This document shows, in pieces, positions 36,542 to 45,635 of a stretch of DNA of 64,000 bases. A model generated the notes under the pieces. The model worked only from the letters and a program-made list of their open reading frames with translations. It ran no database searches and was not told the DNA's origin. Position numbers and translations under genes: made by a program. This stretch comes from Hypericibacter terrae (GTDB taxonomy: Bacteria; Pseudomonadota; Alphaproteobacteria; Dongiales; Dongiaceae): NCBI RefSeq assembly GCF_008728855.1, contig NZ_CP042906.1:868001-932000 (forward strand). Reading direction: 5' to 3'. Every line of letters starts with the position of its first letter. The stretch's first letter is position 1.

Positions 36542-37912
36542 ATGTGTGACACCTTCGTCGTGCAGGGCCGGCTGATGGCGTCCGGCCATACGACCCTGGC
36601 CAAGAACTCCGACCGCGAGCCCAACGAGGCGCAGTATCTGACGAAGGTCGAGGCTGCGGACCATCGGCCCGGCAGCAGGGTCCGCTGCACCTATATCGAG
36701 ATACCGCAGGTCGCTCACACCTATGCCGTCCTGGGGTCGCGGCCCTGGTGGATGTGGGGCTTCGAGCATGGCGTCAACGAGTGCGGCCTGGCGATCGGCA
36801 ATGAGGCCATCTGGTCGAGAGTGCCGGCCTCGACCGAGCCGGGATTGCTGGGCATGGATCTCCTGCGCCTGACGCTCGAGCGGGCCGTGAGGGCGGACGA
36901 GGGGTTGGCGGTCTTGACGGGCCTTCTGGAGCAGTATGGCCAGTCGGGGCGGACATCCGCGACGCAGGACCAGACCTACCATAACGGCTTCATCCTCTCG
37001 GATGCCGATGGGGGATGGGTGCTGCAGACCGCGGGCCGCCATTGGGTGGCGAAGAAGCTCGATGGCTGGGCATCGATCTCGAACGTCTATTCGATCGGCT
37101 TGGACTACGACCGGATCTCCGACGGCGCGATCGACCACGCGATCCAATCGGGCTGGTTCGATCCTGCCGCCGGGGCGCCCTTCGACTTTGCCGCCGCCTA
37201 TGCCGACACGGAGGTCCCGTTCCTGCCGGGCTGCGCGGCGCGTCTCGATTTCTCTCAGGCCGGGCTCGAAAAGCTGGAAGGGCAGGGCCGGATCTCGCTG
37301 GAGGACCTCTTCTCCCTGCTTCGAGGCCACGGGCCGCACGGCGCCGACGCCGGCTGGCGCCTCGACAACGATGGCGAGAGCCTGATCTGCATGCATGCCT
37401 CTTCACCCGAAGGGTCCGAGACCGTGGCCAGCGTGGCGATCGAGCTGCCGGGCGACGGCCGCCCCTCCTTGTTCTGGGCTTCGCTCGCCTCGCCCTGCCT
37501 GTCGAGCTTCGTGCCGGTCTGGCCCGATGCCGGGCTGCCGCAAGATTGGACCCAGCCTGGCGCCGGCAATGCCGATGCCTGGTGGAACCTGGAATCGATG
37601 CAGCGGCTGATCGAACGGGATTACGGCCGTCTGTCCGGGGCTCCGCGGGCAATATTGGCCGAGCTCGAGGCGGAGACCCTGGCCGCCGCCCGTAGCCTCC
37701 CGGAGGATGCCAGCCGATCCTCCCGCTTCGCGCTGACGAGCCTGGCCGCCCGGCGACAGGACGCGGCCTGCCGGATCATCGCGGACCTGACGCAGGCCTG
37801 CATGGCGGATGTCGTCACGCCGCGCGATGCCGATCCGCGGGGCCGTTATCTTCAACAAGTGGAAGCGGCGCGGGTGCCCACACTTCGGGGCAGTGGATTT
37901 CCTCTCGCCTAG
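36542..37912 (+). CDS. Secernin / C69-type peptidase family protein
   Basis: A 456-residue N-terminal-nucleophile hydrolase. The protein starts MCDTF, so removal of Met would expose Cys2 as the nucleophile, as in the C69 dipeptidase/secernin family. The following TLAKNSDREPNEAQ and the GFEHGVNECGLAIGNEAIW block are diagnostic. It probably hydrolyses a peptide or amide bond in the cytoplasm. It is the first gene after tRNA-Gln, and the M24-family gene downstream faces the same way, so the two may act on related substrates. Confidence 0.85.
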   Translation: MCDTFVVQGRLMASGHTTLAKNSDREPNEAQYLTKVEAADHRPGSRVRCTYIEIPQVAHTYAVLGSRPWWMWGFEHGVNECGLAIGNEAIWSRVPASTEPGLLGMDLLRLTLERAVRADEGLAVLTGLLEQYGQSGRTSATQDQTYHNGFILSDADGGWVLQTAGRHWVAKKLDGWASISNVYSIGLDYDRISDGAIDHAIQSGWFDPAAGAPFDFAAAYADTEVPFLPGCAARLDFSQAGLEKLEGQGRISLEDLFSLLRGHGPHGADAGWRLDNDGESLICMHASSPEGSETVASVAIELPGDGRPSLFWASLASPCLSSFVPVWPDAGLPQDWTQPGAGNADAWWNLESMQRLIERDYGRLSGAPRAILAELEAETLAAARSLPEDASRSSRFALTSLAARRQDAACRIIADLTQACMADVVTPRDADPRGRYLQQVEAARVPTLRGSGFPLA

Positions 37913-38122
37913 GCTCTGCCGTTGCCCATCCGGGAGCGCCGCGTCCGGCGATCCACATTCGAATCAAGACCGGTCTGAACGCTGAAAGCTTCCTCATTGG
38001 ACTCGATGAAGAACTCGACAGGATCGTGTCGAGGCAACAGCTTCGAGCTTGTGAGACACGACGCTCTCTGCCAAATATCGACGCTTTCCGGGAGATCGTC
38101 TCGATCTGCGTCCGAGGGTGAC

Positions 38123-39310
38123 ATGAACAGGGTCCTTCCCAGAGTCGAAATCAGCGCCGAGGAATTCGCCGAGCGCCGGCGGAAAGCGACCGTCCAGGCG
38201 CGGGAGGAAGGATTCGCGGGCCTCCTTGTCTGCGGCCGCGGCGGCGGCGCCGTCGACCGTTATGGCGACATCGCCTATCTGACCGACCATTACACCTCCT
38301 TTCCCTACATACCGGACGTCGAGGGCAAGTGGACGGGCCGCGCCCATTCCTTCCTGATCCTGCCGGTCCGTGCCGATCCTTGTCTCGTGATCGATATCCC
38401 CTATCGCGACAAGATCGTCATGCCGGCCGATCAGATCGTGGTGACGGATCTCGTCATCGAATCCACGATCGCCGCCCTCAAGGAGCGCGGCCTCGCTGCC
38501 GGCCGGATCGGGCTGGTCGGCAACGACACCATCGCGCTCAACATGTACCGCAAGTTTGTGGCGGCCCTGCCCGGCGTGGAATGGGTCGAGGCCGATCACA
38601 TCCTGGCAGGCTTGCGCGCGATCAAGTCGCCGGGGGAGATCGAGCGGCTCAAGGCCGCTTCGCGCCTCGGCTCCCGCATGATCGAGGCGATGATGAAGGC
38701 CGCGGTGCCAGGCGCCACGCATGGCGAGGTGCTGAAGGCCGGCATGGATATCCTGATTCCCGCCGGCGGCATGCTCTACAACTCCTTCATGGCCTCGGGC
38801 ACCGGGGGCCAGAACGGCCGGGCCGTCAGGGCGAACTTTCCGACCTGGTCGGCGGAGGAGCCTCTCTCCGAGGGACAGTGGTTCCGCGCCGGCATATCCG
38901 GGGTGTTGCAGGGCTACTATTTCGATCTGTCGCGATCCTGCCCCATCGGCCGGACCCAGCCCGAGCAGGTCGAGGCCTTCGAGGCGGCGATTGCCGTCGT
39001 CGAGGCCGGCATCGCCGCGATCAGGCCGGGGGCCACGGCCGGTGACGTCGCCGAAGCCGGGATCCGCAAGCAGCAGGAACTGGGTTATCCGCTCACGGGC
39101 GTGTTTACCGGCCTCGGTCATGGTGTCGGGCTGGGCTGGGATTCGCCCTGGCTCAATCCGGGCGAGCCGACGAAGCTGGTGCCCGGCATGGTGCTCTGCC
39201 TGGAGAAGACACTCTCCCGCAACGGTTATCTGGGGGATTTCGAGGAAACCGTGCTGGTGACGGAGCAGGGCGTCGAACGGATCACGGACGCGCCGATTCG
39301 CCGATGGTAG
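38123..39310 (+). CDS. M24 (Xaa-Pro peptidase/creatinase) family protein
   Basis: A 395-residue pita-bread-fold protein. The N-terminal creatinase-like domain covers about residues 1-165 and the M24 domain follows. Recognisable metal-site elements are Asp in YYFDLSRSCPIG, His in GLGHGVGLGWDSPW, Glu in VLCLEKTL and Glu in GDFEETVLV. The first Asp of the usual D-x-G motif is replaced (FRAGISGVLQGYY). This hints at a creatinase-, DoeA- or DddP-like lyase or hydrolase and not a true aminopeptidase P. The ATG at 38123 gives the usual N-terminus. Confidence 0.83.
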   Translation: MNRVLPRVEISAEEFAERRRKATVQAREEGFAGLLVCGRGGGAVDRYGDIAYLTDHYTSFPYIPDVEGKWTGRAHSFLILPVRADPCLVIDIPYRDKIVMPADQIVVTDLVIESTIAALKERGLAAGRIGLVGNDTIALNMYRKFVAALPGVEWVEADHILAGLRAIKSPGEIERLKAASRLGSRMIEAMMKAAVPGATHGEVLKAGMDILIPAGGMLYNSFMASGTGGQNGRAVRANFPTWSAEEPLSEGQWFRAGISGVLQGYYFDLSRSCPIGRTQPEQVEAFEAAIAVVEAGIAAIRPGATAGDVAEAGIRKQQELGYPLTGVFTGLGHGVGLGWDSPWLNPGEPTKLVPGMVLCLEKTLSRNGYLGDFEETVLVTEQGVERITDAPIRRW

Positions 39311-39615
39311 CCGATACCGCCGGGTTGGCGGTGCCGCGCAGGACACCGAACACGCCGTGATCTCGGATGAAAGAAGGTCGCCATGGCGGTGATCTGGGCA
39401 AATCGGTTCGCGTAACCCGCCGTCGTTCGCGCTGCTAAAGAGCTGCCGAACTCTCCGAGACGCACCTCTCTTCGCTTTCGCGGCACCTTCCCGCTGAAAT
39501 CCGCGATTCGCACCAAGCGACGCAATCCCCGACAAGAGAATGATTCCTGTTTCCTTCAGAAAGGGGGCCACGCAGATGTGACCTCTCTCTCACAACAGAG
39601 GCTGAAAGAATTCCT
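39311..39615. other. Gap of 305 bp without a recognised gene
   Basis: A small hairpin (ACCGCC at 39316-39321, GGCGGT at 39327-39332) directly follows the M24 stop but has no T run. The rest shows no frame with homology and no repeat. The promoter of the alpha/beta hydrolase and perhaps of the whole mdc unit should lie here. Confidence 0.5.
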
Positions 39616-40404
39616 ATGACCCTCCGCCGGATTCTCGGGCTCCGTTTCGCCCCCGCCATTGCCGCGGGCCTCATTCTCGCCGCGAGTGCCGTCCCGTCCC
39701 TTGCCTCGCCCTTGAAATGCATCGTGCTGGTTCACGGCGCCTGGGTGGACGCTTCGGGTTGGAGGCCGGTCTACGACATCCTCACCCGCGACGGCTACGA
39801 CGTGGCCATGGCCCAGGAGCCGCTGACGTCGTTCCAGGACGATGTCGCCGCGGTCAACCGCCTGCTGGACCTCCAGACCGGACCCTGCATCCTGGTCGGT
39901 CACAGCTATGGCGGCTCGGTCATCACCGAGGCCGGTGTGCATCCGAAGGTCGTCGGCCTGGTCTATGTGGCGGCCCATGCTCCCGATGTCGGGGAGAGCG
40001 AAGGCGCCCTCGGCAAAACCACGCCCAGCATCACGGCGAAGCAGGAAGGGGCGATCCGCAAGACCGCCGACGGATTCACCTACCTCAATCCCGCCGACTT
40101 CCCCAAGGACTTCGCCGCCGATCTGCCGCGCGAGCAGGCCGAGTTCGAGGCGAGGTCGCAGATCCTCACGGCAGCGCAGGTCTTCACCGCGCCGATGACC
40201 GTGGCCGCCTGGAAGACGAAGCCGAGCTGGGCCATCGTCGCCGGCGCCGACCGGATCATCAATCCCGACCTCGAGCGGATGTACTACAAGCGCGCCGGCA
40301 GCCACACGATCGAAATCGGGGGCGCCAGCCACTCCGTCTATGAATCGCGTCCGAAGGAAGTCGCGGCGGTCATCGAGGAAGCGGCGCAACACGCGCAGAA
40401 GTGA
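39616..40404 (+). CDS. Secreted alpha/beta hydrolase
   Basis: A 262-residue hydrolase with a Sec signal peptide (about 1-30, ending PSLA). The catalytic triad can be read as Ser97 in GHSYGG, Asp212 in GADRIINPDLE and His239 in GGASHSVYESRP. The oxyanion HGAWVDASGW is typical of the methylesterase/hydroxynitrile-lyase-like branch. It would act in the periplasm, possibly on an ester. It lies 46 bp upstream of mdcA on the same strand, so it may supply malonate from a malonyl ester; that is conjecture. Confidence 0.84.
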   Translation: MTLRRILGLRFAPAIAAGLILAASAVPSLASPLKCIVLVHGAWVDASGWRPVYDILTRDGYDVAMAQEPLTSFQDDVAAVNRLLDLQTGPCILVGHSYGGSVITEAGVHPKVVGLVYVAAHAPDVGESEGALGKTTPSITAKQEGAIRKTADGFTYLNPADFPKDFAADLPREQAEFEARSQILTAAQVFTAPMTVAAWKTKPSWAIVAGADRIINPDLERMYYKRAGSHTIEIGGASHSVYESRPKEVAAVIEEAAQHAQK

Positions 40405-40450
40405 GAGTGCCGGCAGCGATCGAACCCAGATTTGTGACGGGAACCTTCAG

Positions 40451-42096
40451 ATGACGGCATGGCGGAAGGCGCAAGAGGCGCGCGATGCGCGCATCGAGGC
40501 GGGATCGAAGCTGGCGAACGGCAAGATCGTGGCGGCCCACGATGTCACGGCGCTGCTGGAAGCCGTGATCCGGCCGGGCGACCGGGTCTGCCTGGAAGGC
40601 GACAATCAGAAGCAGGCCGATCTCTTGGCCGGGGCTCTGGCCGCGGTCGATGTCGGCAAGCTGCACGGCCTGCATATGGTGCAGTCCGGCGTGGTTCTGC
40701 CCGAACATCTCGATCTTTTCGACCGCGGCATCGCGAAGCGGCTCGACTACGCCTATTCCGGCCCCCAGTCGGCGCGTATCGCGAAGATGCTGTTCGGCGG
40801 CAAGATCGAACTGGGGGCGGTGCACACCTATCTGGAGCTGTTCGCCCGCTATTTCATCGACCTGACGCCGCATGTCGCCCTGATCGCGGCGGTCAGCGCC
40901 GACCGGGACGGCAACCTTTATACCGGCCCCAACACCGAGGACACGCCGACCGTCGTCGAGGCGACCGCCTTCAAGGATGGCGTGGTCATCGCCCAGGTCA
41001 ACGAGATCCTGGACAAGCTGCCCCGCGTGGACATCCCGGGCGACCGGGTCAACTTCGTGGTGAAGGCGGACAGGCCGTTCTTTGTCGAGCCCCTGTTTAC
41101 GCGCGATCCGGCCGCCATCACCGAGGGCCAGATCCTGACCGCCATGCTGGCGATCAAAGGCATCTATGGGCCCTATGGCGTCAAGCGGCTGAACCACGGG
41201 ATCGGATTCAACACCGCGGCGATCGAGCTGCTGCTGCCGACCTTCGGTGAGCGGTTGGGGCTGAAGGGAAAGGTGGCGACCCGTTTCGCGCTCAACCCGC
41301 ACCCGGCGCTGATCCCCGCGATCGAGTCCGGCTGGGTCGAGCAGATCCACTGCTTCGGGTCCGAAGTCGGCATGGATGCGTATATCCGCGCCCGCTCGGA
41401 CATCTATTTCACGGGCGCCGATGGCTCGCTGCGGTCGAACCGCGCCTTCAGCCAGGTCGCCGGGCTCTATGCCTGCGACATGTTCATCGGCTCCACCCTG
41501 CAGATCGATCTCCAGGGCAATTCCTCCACCGTCACGACTTCGCGCATCGCCGGCTTCGGCGGTGCACCGAACATGGGCTCGGATGCGAGGGGACGCCGCC
41601 ATCCGAGTGAGCCCTGGTTGCGAGCCGGCCAGGAAGCCGACCCCGACACGCCGGCGGCTTTGCGGCGCGGCCGCAAGCTCGTGGTGCAGATCGGCGAGAC
41701 CTTCGGCGACAAGAACGTCCCCTGTTCGTCGAGAAGCTCGACGCCCTGGCCCTGGCGGAGAAGCTCAATCTCGATCTCGCCCCGGTGATGATCTATGCCG
41801 ACGACGTCACCCACATCGTCACCGAGGAAGGAATCGCCAATCTCCTGCTGTGCCGCGACAAGAACGAGCGCGAGCAGGCGATCCGCGCTGTCGCGGGCTA
41901 TACCGATGTCGGCCGCGGCCGGGATCCGAAGACGGTCCAGCGGCTGCGGGAGAGGGGCACAGTCCGCCGGCCCGAAGATCTCGGTATCGATCCTCTGGAC
42001 GCGGACAGGAGCCTGCTGGCGGCCCGTTCCATCAAGGATCTCGTCCACTGGTCGGGCGGCCTCTACGCGCCACCCTCGAAATTCCGCAACTGGTAG
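40451..42096 (+). pseudogene. mdcA: Malonate decarboxylase alpha subunit, frameshifted
   Basis: The alpha subunit is the acetyl-S-ACP:malonate ACP-transferase of biotin-independent malonate decarboxylase. The first frame (40451-41788, 445 residues) follows the family to QIGETFGDKNVP and then turns into nonsense (SSRSSTPWPW). The family sequence resumes in the +1-shifted frame from about 41723 (FVEKLDALALAEKL) to the stop at 42096, ending GGLYAPPSKFRNW. One missing C in the run at 41719-41722 explains this; adding it gives a 548-residue protein, the normal size. It is either a genuine mutation or an assembly error. All other mdc genes are intact. Confidence 0.88.
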
Positions 42097-42110
42097 GAAG
42101 GATCCGCGCG

Positions 42111-42428
42111 ATGGAATCCTTGAGCTATCGCCACAAGGCGCAACGTCGCGCCGCCGGCTCCAAACCGATGGCCATCGTCGGCGTAGTGGCCTCGGGCAAT
42201 CTCGAGGTGCTGGTCGAGCGGGTCCTGCCCGACACGGAGTGCCAGGTGGATATCAGCACCGCGGCCGAAGGATTCGGCACGGTATGGGAAGTGGTCGTCG
42301 CCGACTTCGTCGAGCGGCGCTCGCCCGGCGGCCTGAAGCTTTCCATCAATGACGGCGGCGCACGGCCGGACACGGTGGCGCTGCGCCTGGCCCAGAGCGT
42401 CCGCTTGATCGAGGCGGATGACCGATGA
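42111..42428 (+). CDS. mdcC: Malonate decarboxylase acyl carrier subunit (delta)
   Basis: A 105-residue acyl carrier protein. It carries a 2'-(5''-phosphoribosyl)-3'-dephospho-CoA group and shuttles acetyl and malonyl groups between the other subunits. The attachment serine is Ser28 in VASGNLEVLVE. A purine-rich AGGAAGGA lies upstream of the ATG. The gene begins 14 bp after mdcA and overlaps mdcD by 4 bp. Confidence 0.94.
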   Translation: MESLSYRHKAQRRAAGSKPMAIVGVVASGNLEVLVERVLPDTECQVDISTAAEGFGTVWEVVVADFVERRSPGGLKLSINDGGARPDTVALRLAQSVRLIEADDR

Positions 42429-43372
42429 GCACGCTCCAGCAGGATTCCAAAGACAGGCCGCAGGCCGCGGGTGACGGGACCGCGAGCTGGTATGAGGCCT
42501 CGGCGCGGCAGCGGGTTGGATTCCTGCTCGATGCCGGCAGCTTCCAGGAGTTCATCGGGCCGCAGGATCGCGAGATCAGCCCGCATTTGCGTCTGTTCGA
42601 CCTGCCCGCGCAGTTCGACGACGGCATCGTCGTCGGCCGCGGCAAAATCGCCGGTGCTCCGGTGTTCGTCGCCGCCCAGGAGGGACGCTTCATGGGCGGC
42701 GCCTTCGGCGAGGTTCATGGCGCCAAGCTGACGGGGCTTCTGCGCGCCGCGCGTGACGTCAAGTCGATGCCGGTGCTGATCCTGTACGATACCGGCGGCG
42801 TGCGCCTGCAGGAGGCCAATGCGGGCGAGCTGGCGATCTCCGAGATCATCCGCGCCCTGCTCGAAGCTCGGACGGCGGGTGCGAAAGTCGTCGGCCTGAT
42901 CGGCGGCCGGGCTGGTTGCTATGGCGGCGGCGGGCTGATCGCCGGCTGCTGCTCGGGCTTGGCCGTTTCCGAGCACGGCCGCATCAGCGTTTCGGGCCCG
43001 GAGGTGATCGAGACCAACCGGGGCGTGGAGGAGTTCGATTCCAAGGATCGCGCGCTGGTGTGGCGCACGATGGGCGGCAGGAACCGCCGGCTGATCGGCG
43101 GCGCCGACATGTTCGTCGACGACACGGTGCGAAGCTTCCGCGAGGCGGCGATCCATCTGATCGAGGTGGCGCCGGCTTTCGGGCTCGAGGTGCTGAAGGC
43201 CGAGCAGGCCCGGCTGGAGGAGCGGCTGAAGCGCTTCGGTTCCTGCGCCGATGCGCTGGACATCTGGCGGGCCGAAGGCGTCAAGGACGTCGACGCCGTT
43301 CCCGCCATGCCCGCCAGGGATTTCATCGCCCTTGCCGACAAGGTCCAGGAGCCGCGCCATGACGCTCGATGA
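42425..43372 (+). CDS. mdcD: Malonate decarboxylase beta subunit
   Basis: A 315-residue crotonase-fold carboxyltransferase subunit that, with MdcE, decarboxylates malonyl-S-ACP to acetyl-S-ACP. Typical blocks are GAPVFVAAQEGRFMGGAFGEVHGAKL, LYDTGGVRLQEANAGE and GRAGCYGGGGLIAGC. The start overlaps the mdcC stop (ATGA) and the end overlaps mdcE by 14 bp, so translation of the three subunits is coupled. Confidence 0.95.
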   Translation: MSTLQQDSKDRPQAAGDGTASWYEASARQRVGFLLDAGSFQEFIGPQDREISPHLRLFDLPAQFDDGIVVGRGKIAGAPVFVAAQEGRFMGGAFGEVHGAKLTGLLRAARDVKSMPVLILYDTGGVRLQEANAGELAISEIIRALLEARTAGAKVVGLIGGRAGCYGGGGLIAGCCSGLAVSEHGRISVSGPEVIETNRGVEEFDSKDRALVWRTMGGRNRRLIGGADMFVDDTVRSFREAAIHLIEVAPAFGLEVLKAEQARLEERLKRFGSCADALDIWRAEGVKDVDAVPAMPARDFIALADKVQEPRHDAR

Positions 43373-44084
43373 TATTCTCGTCTCCCTGTTTCCCGGGGGC
43401 CATGACGTCGGCAAGAGCGACGGTTTGCTGCTGGGGTCGGGCTTGCTGAAGAATGGCGGCCGTGCCGCCGTGATCGGCGTTGCCGATCGCACGCCGCTGG
43501 GCGTCGACGGGGCGATCCGTCTGTCCGCGCGCCTGCTCGATGTGCTGGAGCATGGCGGCAGCGATCCTATTTTGGTTCTGGTGGACAGCGACAGCCAGCG
43601 CATGAGCAAGCGCGACGAGTTGCTGGGGCTGAACGAGTTCCTGGCGCATCTCGCCAAATGCCTGGTCTTTGCCGACATGCAGGGCCGCAGCACGGTGGCC
43701 CTGCTCTACGGCCATACGGCGGCCGGCGCCTTCATCGCCACCGCGCTGGCAACCCGCGCCCTGGTGGCGCTGCCGGGTGCCGCACCTGCGGTGATGGACC
43801 TGCCTTCCATGTCCAAGGTCACCAAGCTCTCCGTCGAGATCCTCGAGGAGAAGGCCAAATCGACACCCGTTTTCGCACCGGGATTGGACAATCTGGCCCA
43901 GACTGGCGCGGTTCTCGCCACCTGGGACGAGAAGGTCTCCCTGGCCGACCAGCTGCAGGCGCTGCTGGCGCGCACGCCGGAGAGCGGGGATCGGCGCGAT
44001 CGTCTCGGCAAGACCCGATGCGGCCGGCTCAAGGCGGCGGACATCGCGGAGCGCGTGCATGGCCTCGCCACGCGATCGCAATAA
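43359..44084 (+). CDS. mdcE: Malonate decarboxylase gamma subunit
   Basis: A 241-residue partner of MdcD in the decarboxylase. It also has the crotonase-like carboxyltransferase fold; recognisable blocks are ILVLVDSDSQRMSKRDELLGLNEFLAHLAK and ALLYGHTAAGAFIATALA. The ATG at 43359 lies inside the end of mdcD. The gene's own end overlaps mdcG by 26 bp. Confidence 0.93.
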   Translation: MTLDDILVSLFPGGHDVGKSDGLLLGSGLLKNGGRAAVIGVADRTPLGVDGAIRLSARLLDVLEHGGSDPILVLVDSDSQRMSKRDELLGLNEFLAHLAKCLVFADMQGRSTVALLYGHTAAGAFIATALATRALVALPGAAPAVMDLPSMSKVTKLSVEILEEKAKSTPVFAPGLDNLAQTGAVLATWDEKVSLADQLQALLARTPESGDRRDRLGKTRCGRLKAADIAERVHGLATRSQ

Positions 44085-44739
44085 TCCGAGCCCCCGCCGT
44101 CACGATCTGATTTTCGTGTCGCCGGCGGCATGGCATTCGCTGCTGCGGACGCGCGACGATCTCGTCGGAGAACCTCTGGCGGCCGGATGGGTCGATCGCG
44201 GCTGGCCCCTGGTTGCCCGTCGCTTCGCGCCCGATGAGGCAAGCGGGCTGGCCGTGGGTCTCCCTTTGCCGCCCTGTCTTGGCAAACGGCGCCTCGCCGC
44301 GCTGATGCAGCCCGGCGACATCATCTCGGTCACGCCACCGCCCTTGTTGAGCGCGGCCATCGGCGTGGCGCCCGCGACATGGCGGAACACGCTGGAGCGC
44401 GTGGTGGACCTGGCGGCGGCCCATGGCGTGGAGGCCCGCGTCTTCGGCAGCCTGGCCTGGCGCCTGCTGACCGGCCTCGATTATCTGACCGCGGGCTCCG
44501 ACCTCGATGTTCTCCTGCCGCTTGCGCGCGACGGCGTCCCTTCAGGGTTGATCGCAGGTCTCGCGGCGGTCGAAGCCGCAGCGCCCATGCGCCTGGACGG
44601 CGAAGTGGTGCGCGATGACGGGGCCGCGGTGAACTGGCGTGAACTCTACAGCGGGGCACCCGAGCTTCTGGTGAAGACGGCCCGCGAGGTCGCGTTACTC
44701 CAAGCGAACCGGTTTCTCGCTCGCGAGGCGCGGTCGTGA
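44059..44739 (+). CDS. mdcG: Malonate decarboxylase holo-ACP synthase
   Basis: A 226-residue nucleotidyltransferase that attaches the phosphoribosyl-dephospho-CoA group to MdcC. The nucleotidyltransferase signature is FGSLAWRLLTGLDYL followed by the acidic GSDLDVLLP. The N-terminal RRHDLIFVSPAAW is typical of MdcG. It overlaps both neighbours, mdcE and mdcB, inside the mdc operon. Confidence 0.92.
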   Translation: MASPRDRNNPSPRRHDLIFVSPAAWHSLLRTRDDLVGEPLAAGWVDRGWPLVARRFAPDEASGLAVGLPLPPCLGKRRLAALMQPGDIISVTPPPLLSAAIGVAPATWRNTLERVVDLAAAHGVEARVFGSLAWRLLTGLDYLTAGSDLDVLLPLARDGVPSGLIAGLAAVEAAAPMRLDGEVVRDDGAAVNWRELYSGAPELLVKTAREVALLQANRFLAREARS

Positions 44740-45635
44740 CGATGGCGCTCACCCTCCGGCCGCTACAGGAGCGTCCGACTGCTGCCAGACCGGTGCGCGT
44801 CTATGAGCCCGAGGCCATCGCGGCGATTGCCGTCGAATGCCTTCGGCGCGAGGTGGAGACCTGGCCCAAGCCCGGGCTGGTCAGCCATGTCGATTCCGGA
44901 AGCCATGCCGACATGGACGCCGGCACGTTCCGCCGCAGCGCCATCGCGATCCGTCCCCATCTTCGCGCCCTGGCCGAAGCCGGCGCCAGCGGTGTTGCCA
45001 TGGGACGGCTCCGGATCATCGGTCTCGAGGCCGAGGCGGCCATGCTCGCAGCGACCGGGGGCGTCAATACGCACCGGGGTGCCATCTTCGGATTGGGCCT
45101 GCTTTGCGCCGCCGCCGGCGCGGTGTCGAGCGGGCGTGGCGATTCAAGGATGTCCCTCGGTGCCGTCGTCGCGAGCTTGTGGGGCGGCGATATCCTGGAC
45201 GGGCCCGTGCTCCTGCGTAGCCATGGCAGCGAGGTCGGCCGGCGCTATGGTGCGGGCGGCGCGCGGTTGGAAGCCGCGCGAGGTTTCCCGTCCCTTTACG
45301 AGATCGCCCTGCCGGCCCTGCGCAGAGGTGCCGCGATGGTAGCCGACGATTCCGAGGCGGCGCGTGTGCAAGCCTGTTTCGCCCTCATCGCCGCCTTGCA
45401 GGACACCAACCTGCTGCACCGGGGCGGCCCCTCGGGCCTGCGTTTCGCTCAGCTTGCCGCTCGCGGTTTTCTCGCGGCCGGCGGCGTCGCTCAGCGCGAT
45501 TGGCGCGAGAAAGCCCACGCCTTGCACAAGTCGTTCGTCGCGCGCCGGCTCAGCCCGGGCGGGTCGGCGGATCTTCTCGCCATGAGCCTGTTCGTTCAGA
45601 CCTGCGAAACGAGGTCCGTTCCGTGCCCCATGTAA
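44736..45635 (+). CDS. mdcB: Triphosphoribosyl-dephospho-CoA synthase
   Basis: A 299-residue enzyme of the CitG/MdcB family that makes the prosthetic-group precursor from dephospho-CoA and ATP. Diagnostic blocks are EVETWPKPGLVSHVDSGSHADMD, GGVNTHRGAIFGLGLL and LQDTNLLHRGG. The GTG at 44736 overlaps the mdcG stop (GTGA); an ATG at 44742 is the alternative. It supplies the substrate for MdcG, its upstream neighbour. Confidence 0.94.
   Translation: MTMALTLRPLQERPTAARPVRVYEPEAIAAIAVECLRREVETWPKPGLVSHVDSGSHADMDAGTFRRSAIAIRPHLRALAEAGASGVAMGRLRIIGLEAEAAMLAATGGVNTHRGAIFGLGLLCAAAGAVSSGRGDSRMSLGAVVASLWGGDILDGPVLLRSHGSEVGRRYGAGGARLEAARGFPSLYEIALPALRRGAAMVADDSEAARVQACFALIAALQDTNLLHRGGPSGLRFAQLAARGFLAAGGVAQRDWREKAHALHKSFVARRLSPGGSADLLAMSLFVQTCETRSVPCPM

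Noticed and set aside
41785..42096. A separate 103-residue gene after a shortened mdcA
   Set aside because: Its sequence is the normal C-terminus of MdcA (GIANLLLCRD, GGLYAPP, KFRNW), and the homology starts before this ATG. It is the shifted end of mdcA, not an independent gene.
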